Positions 1-10,840 of a DNA stretch of 64,000 nucleotides are shown in pieces. The position numbers were made by a program, and so were the translations under genes. The notes beneath the pieces are model-generated. The model was not told the origin of the DNA. It worked only from the letters and a program-made list of their open reading frames with translations, and did not search any database. This stretch comes from Desmodus rotundus (taxonomy: Eukaryota > Chordata > Mammalia > Chiroptera > Phyllostomidae). The stretch covers positions 15,219,082 to 15,283,081 of the forward strand of contig NC_071397.1 in the NCBI RefSeq assembly GCF_022682495.2. The letters run 5' to 3'. How positions within the stretch are numbered: the stretch's first letter is position 1; the number at the start of each line of letters is the position of its first letter.

Positions 1-418
1 TCTGGATGATCTGGCAACATGTTCCCTCTCCGATGAATCACCCTCCCATCACTCTGGTCCAGCCATCCTCGCCTCACCCACTTCCTCACAGACCTCAGTG
101 TGCTCCTACCACTTCTTTGCCTCTTTTATTACTTGCTCAGATGGCACCTTCTCAGTAAGGGCCCCCTGAAAAATTCTATTTGATTGCTGTAGTCCACCAT
201 CATTTTTGGGTCCTTTAACTCTGTTTGATTTATTATTTTCTGCCTTAACTTGCTTATTTATTATGTTTATGTTTGCATTTTTCTCTATATCTAGAATATG
301 AGCTCCACAAAGATAGAAAATATTGCCAGCTTTGTTTACTGATTTGTTCTGATCTTATAGTTTGGCAAACACGTGGTAAGTTCTCAATGAGTACTTGCTG
401 AATTCATGAATAAATGAG
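1..418 (+). mobile_element. L2 LINE 3' end
   Basis: Degenerate L2: 'atgagctccacaaagataga' and a terminal '(gaat)-like gaattcatgaataaatga'. The left end is cut by the window edge. Confidence 0.55.
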
Positions 419-1949
419 GGAGAGGGTGTGGAATGCAGTGTCTAACTCATATACTACCAGTGTAAAGAATTGACATCGATCTTCTTGGGGGCAGATCCTA
501 GGTCTTATTCATTTTTTAACTCTATCAAATAGGATAGTACTTAAAATTCAGTTTCTGAGGGATAACTATTAGTTCCTTAACACAGGAACTATAATGTTTT
601 AATCTCCAAATCCAAAACCCATGACATTATACCTGGGAAGAGGGAAGTCATTAATCAAATGTTGTCTGAATAAATAAATTCCTAATTGGAATTAGTTATT
701 GTCATTGCCCCCAAACATTAAGTTAAAATAAATCCTGAAATGGGTTGGGTTTGAATGTTGGAATCTGGTTGAATTCTAATTCTTTTCCTCCCAGCCCTGT
801 GCTGGGTTTGATGGTGATATACCTCATTTCAACATAATATTTTTAATGGATTCAAGTGTGTATTGTGTAAATAACAATAAAACACTGTGCCCAACACTGG
901 GTGGTATTAGTTCATCAAGGTCAATGCTAATCAAGACTTACAGAAAACTAAAAGTGAAAGGAAATACACAATGCCATAGAAATTTAGATTCTGGGCCAAA
1001 CGAAGGGAAAATGCAAAACTTCAGGTTTTTAGTTAATGAGTTTAATATTATCTAACTGTTTTGTCAATCAGTCCAATGAAAATTACAGTATATGAGAAAG
1101 AAGATTGCCAGAAATCTCCCTATTTATAAGTATTTGCCTTTTATTTTCTTAAAAAATTTTTTGTTAATCAATGCTGAAGGCAATATGAATAATTAGTGAC
1201 ACCGCTTGCTCTCTCTTTAAGGAACAGACTGCAGAATCTCATCAAAGGGCCATCTAGAGTTTTTAGTGGATATCATCACACACAGCCCGTAAAAGATTTC
1301 TCCAGAGAATGATATTAATTGCATAGTTGATGCTTATAGATTCACATTCTCTTTCAAGTTTGTCACATTTGTCCCTTGGACCGAAGGCAGAGGACTGTGG
1401 CTTGAACATACACTGGACTATACAAGAAGTCAGCACAGAACTTCAGATGGTTTTAGTTTTGTCTGTCAAACACTGAAGGATGGAGGGTCTGCCAGGACAG
1501 ACTAGTTCATGTGCAGAGATGTCTCGAGTGCCTTCCAGCACACCTCTCACCATTTACCAGTACTCAGGGACCACTGAAAAGGTCGATTCTTATTTGCCCC
1601 ACGTTAATAGTATATTAGGCTTCTCAATTCTATTTTGTAGGTCTTGATGTAATAATGGTCCGGAGTCTGCTTAGGTAGGATAAATAATAAGCAAACTTTT
1701 ATAACAAGCAATTAATTTTACTAATCTCCTTCTCAACATGGCTGGTGTATTTATTGTCCAAAGGTTAGGCTTTTTTTTTTTTTTCTGGAGTCACCAATAT
1801 ATCCTCTCTGGTTCATATATACTAACACATGATAATTTCAAATAGAAATTTATTCTCGCAAGAAACAGAAAATGTATTTACTACCTGACAACGTTTCTGT
1901 CCATTTTCACTTTTAAATTTCTGTGACAATAAGTGCCTAACTTATAAAC
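419..1949. other. Intergenic, nothing recognised
   Basis: AT-rich sequence without a credible gene or clear repeat. The 69-codon frame near 846 has no family features. Confidence 0.5.
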
Positions 1950-2160
1950 CAGGGGTTCTAACCCAGGCCCCTCAGAGAGGATGTTTGGCAATGTAGGCAG
2001 ACACTTTTACGGTCACAATCAGTGGAAGGAGTGTTACTCGCATTTTGTGGGTAAGGGCTAGGGATGCAGGGAAACATCCCGCAGCTAGAGACAGAATGCA
2101 CAACCACAACAAAACTGTCTGGGCCAAAATATCAACAGTGCCGAGGTTGGGAAACCCTGT
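1950..2160 (+). mobile_element. MER20 (hAT-Charlie)
   Basis: Starts 'caggggttctaacccaggcc', contains 'tttggcaatgtaggcagaca', ends 'gccgaggttgggaaaccctg'. Close to the MER20 consensus in the forward orientation. Confidence 0.75.
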
Positions 2161-2951
2161 TTAAACGAATATTGTAAAAGTGATTTTGGAGATATTTACA
2201 CTACAAGGGAACAGACCAGGTCTAGTTTTAGTTATTAAGAGGGGTGAAAGACCACGCATGGGGGGCTCCAAGGTGTGCTTAGCAAAGAGCTGCTTCCTAG
2301 TGGGAATTCCTGCACTTATTAAAATAAAACTAAAAATTAAATGGTCTCCTGTGACAGAAATAATCTAGAAACTTTATCAAAATGAAACATATTCTTTTTC
2401 TGTGCATGTCTCTGTAATTGATATGGTTCGTGTGAAATAGATCCTTAGATCTCATGCCTGTGTTTAGAAAATGGAATGTGATGTAAATATCAAGAGAGTA
2501 GGTGGGGCCTGGAAGTTCTTTGACTTCTTATCTGAGTCCAAGTCTGATCCACATGTATTCACTCAAAAAATATCCTTTTTCTTTAGTTAAGTTATCAATT
2601 TCTTTTTCAATTTTATTCTGGGGGGAAGGGAATTTTCTAACTGTTTCTATTACTATGTTGTAGTATTGATGATTTTTAAAAACCTGAATTAATACAAATT
2701 ACTAAATTGTATTTCTAAACTGATAAAAGAAGCAGATTTTGCATTTTTTGAACAGAAACTGTATGATACAGAGGTACAATTGAGAATATTGTGGAGATGA
2801 ACTCAGGAAGAAGAGTAGAGCTGAAGAGCAAAGATTACTCCCCCTTTCTTTTGCTGTCTGTACCCTCAGTCAGGGTCATTTCCCAGGACAGAGAGGTGAA
2901 TGCAGCTATTAGTCATAGTTCCTGGCTTCCTTTGTCAAAATATTCAATTAT

Positions 2952-3186
2952 GGCCCTGACCTGTGTGGCTCAGTTTGTTGAGCATCGCCCTGCAAACCAA
3001 AAGGTTGCCAGTTCGATTCCCTGTCAGAATACATGCCTGGGTTGCAGGCCAGGTCCCAGTTAAGGTGCATAGGAGAGGCAGTCAATTGAGTTTCTCTCTC
3101 CCATCAATGTTTCTCTCCCTCTCCTTTTTCCTCCCTTACCTGCTCTCTAAAAAAATAAATCAATAAATAAAATCTTTAGAAAAATT
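2952..3186 (+). mobile_element. Ves-type tRNA-derived SINE
   Basis: The head has tRNA-like A and B boxes (gtgtggctcag..., ggttgccagttcgattccct), the body the usual 'gcctgggttgcaggccaggt', and the tail (aataaa)-rich A repeats. Flanked by an imperfect repeat around aattatg. Confidence 0.85.
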
Positions 3187-3733
3187 GAATTATGTATATA
3201 GCCTCTTCATCTTTTTGAAATTTTTCTCCTCCTTTCTTACTCCCTCTTCTATTTCTTGATACACATATTTTTCTCCACTAAATAATAATAAATAATAATA
3301 ATAGAAATTGGAGTTTGCTGTGATTCCCCTCTGCTCTTCCAAGTCATTTTCTGACTTAAGATCTGTGTGTCTCATGAAAAGGAGCTGCATTCTCAGTGTC
3401 TACTGTTTCAAGCCCCATGGGTTCACATTTTTTCTTGGGATTATCTATTGAACAGTGTAAAGTATTTTATGTACTAAGAAAATAATAGCACTTTTCTACT
3501 GAAAGCTTCTATCAGAAATATGCTCCTCCCATTTCTTTGATTAGGGTTTCTCACATTATTTATGTCAACTCACACAAGGCACATAGAACTTTGAATAGTT
3601 GCTGAGGAGTGTCCATAAAAAAAACAAAAACATTCTGCTTACTCTGGTACCAAGCGATCAAGCGAACATGCAATGTAAAGGCACCAGATGCGTGTGTGAC
3701 ATAGAACCACTTCTGAATGGTTCAATATTGAAT

Positions 3734-3739
3734 TTTATT
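3734..3739 (-). terminator. DEFB110: Polyadenylation signal of DEFB110
   Basis: Minus-strand AATAAA about 115 bases after the DEFB110 stop codon, a normal distance for a short beta-defensin 3' UTR. No repeat lies between the stop and this site. Confidence 0.55.
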
Positions 3740-3853
3740 TAATTCCTTGTGTATTACAGAGATACACAGGCCTTGAAAGATGTGTTGGGAAGCCTTAATA
3801 ACATCGGTCCTCTCTTCATGGACCATGTGTCTCTTTCGTTTCTTCTGCCATCT

Positions 3854-4002
3854 TTACTTCTGCAAGCAGCAATGAGTTGCAGGTCGCATGCAGTAAGCAA
3901 TTCTAATTTCATTTTCGTGGCACTCATGTTTACACCGACCATTACCCTTTTTGCACTCTCTCCTCAAATCCAAGCTACCATACTGGGGATATTTCTTTCT
4001 GG
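3854..4002 (-). CDS. DEFB110: DEFB110 exon 2 (six-cysteine beta-defensin domain)
   Basis: Second coding exon of DEFB110. The acceptor is CTTACAG after a pyrimidine-rich run, and its first two bases (CC) complete the phase-1 codon from exon 1 to give Ala19. The frame then runs 48 codons to TAA at 3856-3854. The mature part starts with a basic stretch ([14 protein letters not shown]) followed by the canonical pattern C35-X6-C42-X3-C46-X9-C56-X6-C63-C64, ending LQK. Known family chemistry pairs C1-C5, C2-C4 and C3-C6. Segments such as [10 protein letters not shown] and THCCLQ match human DEFB110 as remembered. I count 12 Lys/Arg against 5 Asp/Glu after the signal peptide, so a strongly cationic secreted peptide is expected. 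No lesion is visible. Expression and killing activity cannot be judged from sequence; human DEFB110 belongs to a cluster usually linked to the male reproductive tract. Confidence 0.92.
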
Positions 4003-4339
4003 CTGTAAGAAGGAAAGAAGGACTGAAATTAGCAACCTAGCTATGATACACCCATGTTTTAAAAGGAGAAAGTTCAGGAGGCAAAAGTTGATAGAACAGA
4101 GCAAAAGGCCGCACTTCTAATTGATGGCTCATCCATTGGTGCAAGGTCGATCATGGAAGTCAGACAGTATCTTGGACCTAAGTGAGGTGTGTCATCTTGC
4201 TGCCTTACAAGTTAACCAGATAGTAATTGAAAGATAGCTCCCAAAGTCAACAGGAAGAAGGTGTCCATAATTTATCTTCTGTCAGGTTTAGCCTTTACAA
4301 TCCTCTAATTGTATTTGGAATCCCCTTTTCTGCTTTCAC

Positions 4340-4708
4340 AAACATTATTTAGATGGAATGGACAATTAGATGATTGTCCTAAAATAGTGACAGACTCACG
4401 GATAGAGAGCAGGCTGACAGATGTTGGGGGTTGGGCTAGGTGGGGTCTGTGGAGGGATTGAGCCAAAAAGGAAAAAAAGAAAAAACTCATGGGCAGGGAC
4501 AACAGTGCGGAGATTGCTGGGAGGAAGTGGAGTGGAGGGAGGTGGAGGTGGGAATAGGGGTGAAAATGGTGACAGATGGAGACTTGACTTGGGGTCATGA
4601 ACACAGAATACGATGTACAGATGCTGTGTAGTGGAATTGTCCTCCTGAAATTTATATAATTTTGATAACCAGTGTCACCCTAATACATTCGATAAAAAAT
4701 AAAGTAGA
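4340..4708 (+). mobile_element. LINE-1-type 3' UTR fragment
   Basis: A purine-rich block beginning around 'gacagactcacggatagaga' and ending 'ccagtgtcaccctaatacat' before an A-rich tail. The same family recurs at 16.6 and 26.8 kb. It lies within the DEFB110 intron. The family name is a recognition call. Confidence 0.55.
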
Positions 4709-4795
4709 AAGTTGAGAGAGGGGCAACGTTAGGCAATTTGACTTTCTACAACTCTCGTGGGTATTTTAGGGTTTACTTCCCCAGAGAATGATCTA

Positions 4796-4967
4796 GCTAG
4801 CTCAGCTGGTTACAGTATCAACCCTACATGACAAGGTTGTGGGTTCTAGCCTCTGGGCACGTGTGAGAATCAATCAATGAATGCACGAATAAGTGAAACA
4901 AGGGAGAGATGCCTTCCCCTCTCTCTCCCTTCCTCCAGCCTCTAAAATCAATTAAGAAAGAAAAAGA
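4796..4967 (+). mobile_element. Ves-type SINE (diverged subfamily)
   Basis: tRNA-derived head 'gctagctcagctggtta', B-box-like 'aaggttgtgggttctagcct', CT-rich tail and A-rich end. Perfect 9-base target duplication aatgatcta at 4787-4795 and 4968-4976. Lies in the DEFB110 intron. Confidence 0.8.
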
Positions 4968-6049
4968 AATGATCTAACTTAGACACATGTCTGATGACAA
5001 CATAGATTTAAAAAAACGGGAATGTCTAGAAGGTGTGGTCAATGTTCACCATAACCTGATTTCTGAAATTACCGGGGCTCCAGGCTACGTGTTTTTTCCT
5101 GCAGCTTGGAGATTAACAGAATACAAGTTCATTATTTAGGATAGTTGAAGATACTTGGGGAGTTGGGGGATGGGTCTGAAAGGCTACAAGATTTATTCCA
5201 AGACAAATATGTTTTAATTTTATATTTCTCATTATAGGCTGGCTCATGCGTTTTCAGAATCCCTTTGTTTTGGCATCTTTTTTTTTTCTGTATACACATC
5301 ACTTTTGATAAGTAATGGCCTTACTCATACAGTGAGATTAAGGGCAACTGGTATGGGAGAATTCTAAATTCTGCAGGTGTCTGACCGAACAGTAGACTCA
5401 AGTATTTTTGTATATTTGTGGTATGAAATCAAATACATTTTTCCATTAGTTTCTACCATTAATTACAGTTTTATATCCCAATCAGTCCCTTTAAAGGCCA
5501 GGCCTTTCTTCCTAGACATTCTGTCTGCATTTCCAACAGTTGGTGGTGAGTAATCATACTTATTAGTAACCCAGACTCAAGCCACATTATCTGTATGGTT
5601 GGTATAAATAGCTGATATAAAACCTGGCTTTTCCATTAAAAGGAGCTCTCTTCTCACTATAACTGTAGAGGTTCAGAATATGGCATATAGCAGAAAAAAA
5701 ATTATTATTCTACACAGATTAAATGTTCACTTGTAAGTATTATTATTTAGTGTACAATTTCTTAGGAATTATTATTATCAAACTATATATCATTTGTTAG
5801 TGACAGAAATCTGAATTTTACTCACTTTAGACAGAGCTCTGTCATATTTGACATTATTGTTCAATATTCACTATAGTCCAATTGACCTCACACCTCTCTT
5901 GTTAACTCTTTGTCTTATTTCACCTTTCTAAAACTGTGGTCTCTTTTCTTCTCTCTCTGACCTCTAAGTGTAAGTATTCCCCAATATAAGTGTCTTTGGA
6001 TCACTAATATTCATCTTCGCAAGCATGCATCCACTCATTCAACAATTAA

Positions 6050-6373
6050 GTACAGCTGACCCTGGAACACGATAGGGTTTAAGGTCACCAACCCCCTACA
6101 AAATCAGAAATCCAAATACAACTTTTGACTCTCCCAAAACATAACTACTAATAGCCTGCTGTTGACTGGAAGCCTTATCAGTAACATAAACAGTCAATTA
6201 ACACGTATTTGGAATAGTACATGTATGATATTCTGTATTCTTATAATAATGTAAGCTAGAGAAAAAGTGCTATTGAGAAAATCATAGGATGAAAAAGTGC
6301 ATTGTTTTTATTTTAAAAAATCTATTTGTAATTGGACTCACACAAGTCAACCCTGTGTTGTTCAGGGTGCAAA
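6050..6373. mobile_element. Tigger/MER2-like DNA transposon
   Basis: Inverted ends 'gctgaccctggaacacgata' and 'aaccctgtgttgttcagggt', with the internal block 'actactaatagcctgctgtt' typical of this family. Lies in the DEFB110 intron. Confidence 0.65.
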
Positions 6374-6411
6374 TGTATACTCCACATTAAGTTCCCTGCC
6401 CATCTCTAGAG

Positions 6412-6632
6412 CAGGGCTTCTCACCCTAAGCATATTGACCTTTGGGTTGGACAATTCTTTGCTGTCGGATACTATCCTTCCTGTTCACTGAAGGATGTTT
6501 AACAGCATCCCTGACCTCTACCCACCAAATACCAATAGTACCAGTTGTGACAACCTAAAAGGTTGCCTAATGTTGCCAGACATTGCCTAATATTTCCTCG
6601 GGGGCAAAGCTGACTCTCATTTAAAACCACTG
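6412..6632 (-). mobile_element. MER20 (hAT-Charlie), antisense
   Basis: 'acagcatccctgacctctac' and 'ttgccagacattgcctaat' are the reverse complement of MER20. Ends 'aaaccactg'. Confidence 0.7.
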
Positions 6633-8784
6633 TTCTTGTGATGCTGTGATTAAGCCAAACATATATTGTCTCTCCCCTCAGATATGTTGTTCAAATACAA
6701 TATCTTCTCTCTGGAATCTGCTGATCACTTTCAAGAGAGTAATTTCTCTTTTCATTATTCTCATCTGTAACATTCATATTGCATACTTAGAGGACTTCTT
6801 TAAAACGATATATAAAGTCCTAGTTAATACATAAACTAGAAATGAGCTAGATAATTCCTAAAATATTTTCAACCCATAATTTCTTATTTTTACTCATCTG
6901 CTATTTTATTCTTTAGTCTACCATTCACCTCCTTGGAAACGGGGACAATGGTGTTCACCCTTTTAGCACAAAACTATACGATCTGCCCTATAATCAGAGT
7001 ACATACCAAATATAAAGAAAAGTGATTATTGGCAAAAGCACACTTTTCAATTTGACAGATAAAATGAGACAATAGGTGATAATAAAATAATACCTCATTT
7101 CTAGACATTGAGTGTATTCATAAACTCTAGCAAATGAAGAAGAAAACTAAGTGACTTCACTGGAAATTTCCCTGATTAGAAAATTTAAGGACTTTTATCT
7201 AGACATTTTTTCATCTGTAAAGCACTTGAGTGGGAATAAGTTTACTTATCTCAGTTTTGAGTAAGAATTTTTGCCCTTTGGAGGTGAGATTTTAAAAACA
7301 ACTGAGGAATGCTAAAAGATTGACATACAAATGACATGTAATCGCATGCAATTCAGTTCAACCACCACATGCTGGTGAACTAACTATAAGATGAAAGGCA
7401 AGATTTTTATTATTTCCTAAAATGTCTATATTCTATATTACACATCTTATAATTTTGTGGGGAAAATATACTCATATATCTTGATATACTTCTTTTGCTT
7501 TGGGATTTTTTTGGTTGATAATGATGAAAGTTACCGAAAACTTTTGCACACTGCAATTAACAAGGACAATGACGTCATTTTGTAAATATAATAAAAATAT
7601 ACATATAGTTAACCTTGATGCTGTAATCTATGTCACTATATCCCCAAGAAGTTTGTAATTTATAAGACTACAAGACACACAAATTTTTAAGTTTGTTGAT
7701 AAGTGCATGAATAAATTTAGTTATCATAGGGACATATGATGGGGCTGTTATAAGGAAAAATAAGCTAATAAAGCATAAAAACACTTGTCATAGTGATATT
7801 ATTAATGTTAGTTAGCTATTGATGAAATTAAAAAGATAAAATTTATCCCATGTTATTAGAATTTTATCTTGGCTCTTTCTAGAACTGAAAAAAACTAAAG
7901 ATCTTTTTCTAACAATTTTTAAATGAAGGAAGAGGAAGTTATTCTTAGCTAAATTAACAACAGCATTACTTTGTTAACTTTGTTGATGCTTGGGCCCTAT
8001 TTAGAATTTATCCACTTGCAATCTTCAAGTGATAATTGATCAGTTATTTATGTGTAAACATTTAGATTGTTATAATGGACTCTCTAATATTCATAATGAA
8101 AGATAAATTAATTTAGTCTCCTAGACCTCAGTTATGACTTCTATTAGGTCTAAAAAAAGTCATCCAGGTACTAAAAACAAATATTTTCCAGTGAGTTAGG
8201 GAATTTGAGTCTGGTTTCAGTGCCAGCATCATAAACTGGGTAGACTCGAACCCATCCTCTCACCTTATGCTCTTTAAGAGGAAGGGAATAGACTCAATGG
8301 TTGCTCCACCTCCAAAACTTATTATTCTACTTACGTGCACTTAATACTTACACGTTAATTCAGAGAAGAGAATCTTGTTACGTACCTGATGTGAAGAAAC
8401 AGTCCTTGAGGGGGAAAAGTTCTCATGAAAAGTAGAGCTCATACACTAGGTATTATACTCAATATTCGTGTGGTCTGTAGCACTCAAATATACAAGAGTA
8501 GTGACTAGAAATATTTAAAGAAAGGCCAAGAAGGGACATGATTTGCTTGTAATACCAAGAACAGAATATTAAGAAAGGCTTTCTAGTCATTGGAAGTAGT
8601 ATGCTTAGCATAGGTTTTAAAAAAGGAAACGGTAAATAGATTATTCCCGAACACTGTTTGCTACTCCTTACCAGTTGATTTTGCTAAAGAATATTTTTTT
8701 TTCCAGCAAGAATAGATTGTAACCTACTGTTGCTGCACGATGAAGTTGATGAGACTGATGTATTGATCTTATAAGTTTCTTTTT

Positions 8785-9045
8785 AACTTTTCATCTTGAA
8801 ATTATTTTAGATTTATAGGAGAGTTGCAAAAATAATAAAGGCCAACTTCCCCTCTGCTAATATTCCACTTAACCACAACACATTTATCAAAATTGAGAAG
8901 TTGTCATTGATGTAATACTATTAACTAAACTATAGACTTCACTTATGTTTCACCTGTTTTCAAACTATTGTCCCCCTTTATTTTTCTGTTCTAGAGTATC
9001 ACAATGCTTTTGGTATAAAAAATGCTTTAATCCCTATGTTTTTAC
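8785..9045 (-). mobile_element. Old LINE-1 3' UTR (L1M), antisense
   Basis: Plus-strand 'tattttagatttataggaga' and 'actattaactaaactataga' are the complement of a common L1M 3' UTR. It ends about 75 bases from the DEFB110 leader donor, inside the intron. Confidence 0.6.
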
Positions 9046-9123
9046 CATGCTTTTAACAAGAAATAACTGATTGTCTCCTCAAATTCATTAGTACAAATAT
9101 ACCCATAAATGTTTCTAAGTTAC

Positions 9124-9178
9124 CTGGTAAAATTGTGACCCAAAGGAGCAGAATAAAGAAAAAGAGATGAATCTTCAT
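9124..9178 (-). CDS. DEFB110: DEFB110 exon 1 (beta-defensin leader exon)
   Basis: This exon encodes the secretion signal of a beta-defensin, a small cationic antimicrobial peptide released from epithelia. Read on the minus strand, the ATG at 9178-9176 (G at -3, a good initiation context) opens 18 codons reading MKIHLFFFILLLWVTILP, then one extra base before a GTAAC donor, so the intron is phase 1. That is the usual beta-defensin leader: basic N-terminus, hydrophobic core, exon end right after the signal peptide. It matches the human DEFB110 leader as I remember it at nearly every residue. The spliced product is 67 residues (18, plus one split-codon Ala, plus 48), the same length as the human protein. 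The intron to the cysteine exon is about 5.1 kb. Too short for ordinary ORF finding. Orthology is from memory, but reading frame, splice phase and length all agree. Confidence 0.9.
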
Positions 9179-9261
9179 GGCAGAGAGTTTCTTAGGAAAA
9201 AAGTGTCCACAGATCTTCTTTTTTAAGTCAGGATTTTCACATAAGGAAACAGAGAACCCTT

Positions 9262-9273
9262 TTTTATTTATAG
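9262..9273 (-). promoter_or_regulatory. DEFB110: TATA box of DEFB110
   Basis: On the minus strand this reads TATAAATAAA, about 85-95 bases upstream of the DEFB110 ATG. Transcription would start about 30 bases downstream, leaving a 5' UTR of roughly 55-60 bases, typical of a beta-defensin. The paralogous leader at 23.9 kb has the related sequence CATAAATGAAA at the same aligned place, beyond a retroelement insertion. Confidence 0.6.
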
Positions 9274-10023
9274 ATTCTCCTGGGAAGTGGTTTTAACTAC
9301 TAAGGCTTATCAATAGCAAGAACATTTGTATGCTTGATTGAGTTGTGCCAATGTTCAAAGAACACGGTCACAAAAATTAGTGTGAAATTTCCTCATGAAA
9401 GTAATGACTGATTATGTTACCTTAGATACACTGTCATGGAAACACAATCTTTAAGGGACTTTTAAAAGATATGAGTTTGGGTTGCCAAAACATCACAGTG
9501 AAAAATATTACAGACACAGAATCCTTTCTTATACGTTACATATAATTACAAATATTTGAATGCTTTTTATATTAAATTAATACATGTCTGAATCAATAAT
9601 ATAGAATTTTATAGCTAGAAGTTTTCTTTGAGATTACTTCTGTTAACAGTTGAAAACAATGAGAACCAGGAAGGTTAAATGTTTTATTTCAATTCATATA
9701 ATATGTAATCATTTAAATGTGACATAACCATGAAATTCTGGATTCACTAATGAATATGGGAAGTACTTTACACAACAGGTTTTCCAGTATGAAATAAATT
9801 CTTATAATAAGTTACCTGATTTCACAATTCTAGGTCCGGTGTTTTTAATTCTGTTTATGGACCTGGAAGTGATTTCTGATCCAATTTGCATGCCAGCAAA
9901 GTTTATTATTTCAGATACATGCAGAAGAGCTGCAAGTTTCACAGTATATCCAGAAGCTGATGCTGTAGTCAGAGGACCCCTCATCAATTATCTCCTACCA
10001 CTGAGTCAAGAGAATTCCTAGGA

Positions 10024-10210
10024 CAGTGGTTCTTAAACATGAGCTGCATCACCATCCCCTAGAGGGCTTGTTAAAAAAAGATCACACAACTCCTCCCACA
10101 GCATGTCTGATTCAGTAGGTTTAGAATAGGGTCTAAGATTTTGCATTTCTAACAAAATCCTGAAATGCTAATACTGCCAACAGGGCCACGTATTCCAAGA
10201 AACCTGATTC
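10024..10210 (+). mobile_element. MER5A (hAT-Charlie)
   Basis: 'cagtggttcttaaacatgag', then 'ctgattcagtaggtttagaa', ending 'attccaagaaacctgattc'. The order matches MER5A. Confidence 0.65.
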
Positions 10211-10647
10211 ATTTGTGCTATAAAACATCAGAAAAATAAATTACATACTGATAGAATCTATGTCATAGGTTAGTAAAGAATGTGGGACTTCTTAAGAGAT
10301 TTTAATCAAGTCCACTGATGTTAAGTGAAATTGAGAGAAATTAACTTGCTTGCCTAACAATTGTTGTCTTTTACAAAAAATAAATTTCAAATTACAAAAT
10401 ACAAATAGAAACTTTTCACTTTAAATAAAATGTGAGAGCCCTGATTTAGCTAAGTGTTCTTTCTGGAAAAGGAACAAAATGAGAATTTAGCATCAGCAGA
10501 TAGGAAGAAGACCACTTTGGTGTATCACTATGTAGCATTTATTCACCAAATATTTATTGAGCACTGAAATTTGCCAAGTTGGAATTTGCTACAAGCTGAT
10601 GGCATTTTCAAGGAAAAAAAAAAAACAGTGTAAATGTATAAACCTGG

Positions 10648-10840
10648 GGACCCTGGCTGGGTAGCTCAGTTGGTTAGAGCATCGTCCTGATATACCAAGT
10701 TTGGGGATTCAATCTCTGGTCAGGGCACACACAAGAATCAACCAATGAATGTATAAATAAGTGGAAAAACAAATTGATATTTCTCTCTTTCCCTCTCTGT
10801 CTCTGTCTTTCTCTCTCAAAAAAATTAATAATTAAAAAAT
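10648..10840 (+). mobile_element. Ves-type SINE
   Basis: Head 'gctgggtagctcagttggtt', 'gtcagggcacacacaagaat', CT-rich segment and A-rich end. Near-perfect target repeat (taaacctgg / ttaacctgg) on both sides. Confidence 0.85.

Larger units (their letters stand above)
4968..9123 (-). other. DEFB110 intron, remainder
   Basis: The intron spans 4003-9123 and carries the LINE-1 3' UTR, Ves, Tigger-like, MER20 and L1M copies listed separately. 7.0-8.7 kb is AT-rich sequence in which I recognise nothing. Confidence 0.6.

Noticed and set aside
2952..3030. Possible tRNA gene
   Set aside because: The A/B box region belongs to a Ves SINE with CT-rich body, A-rich tail and target duplication; no complete cloverleaf.
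3749..4120. Plus-strand 123-codon frame over the DEFB110 cysteine exon
   Set aside because: It is the complement of the defensin exon, with no splice or family support of its own.
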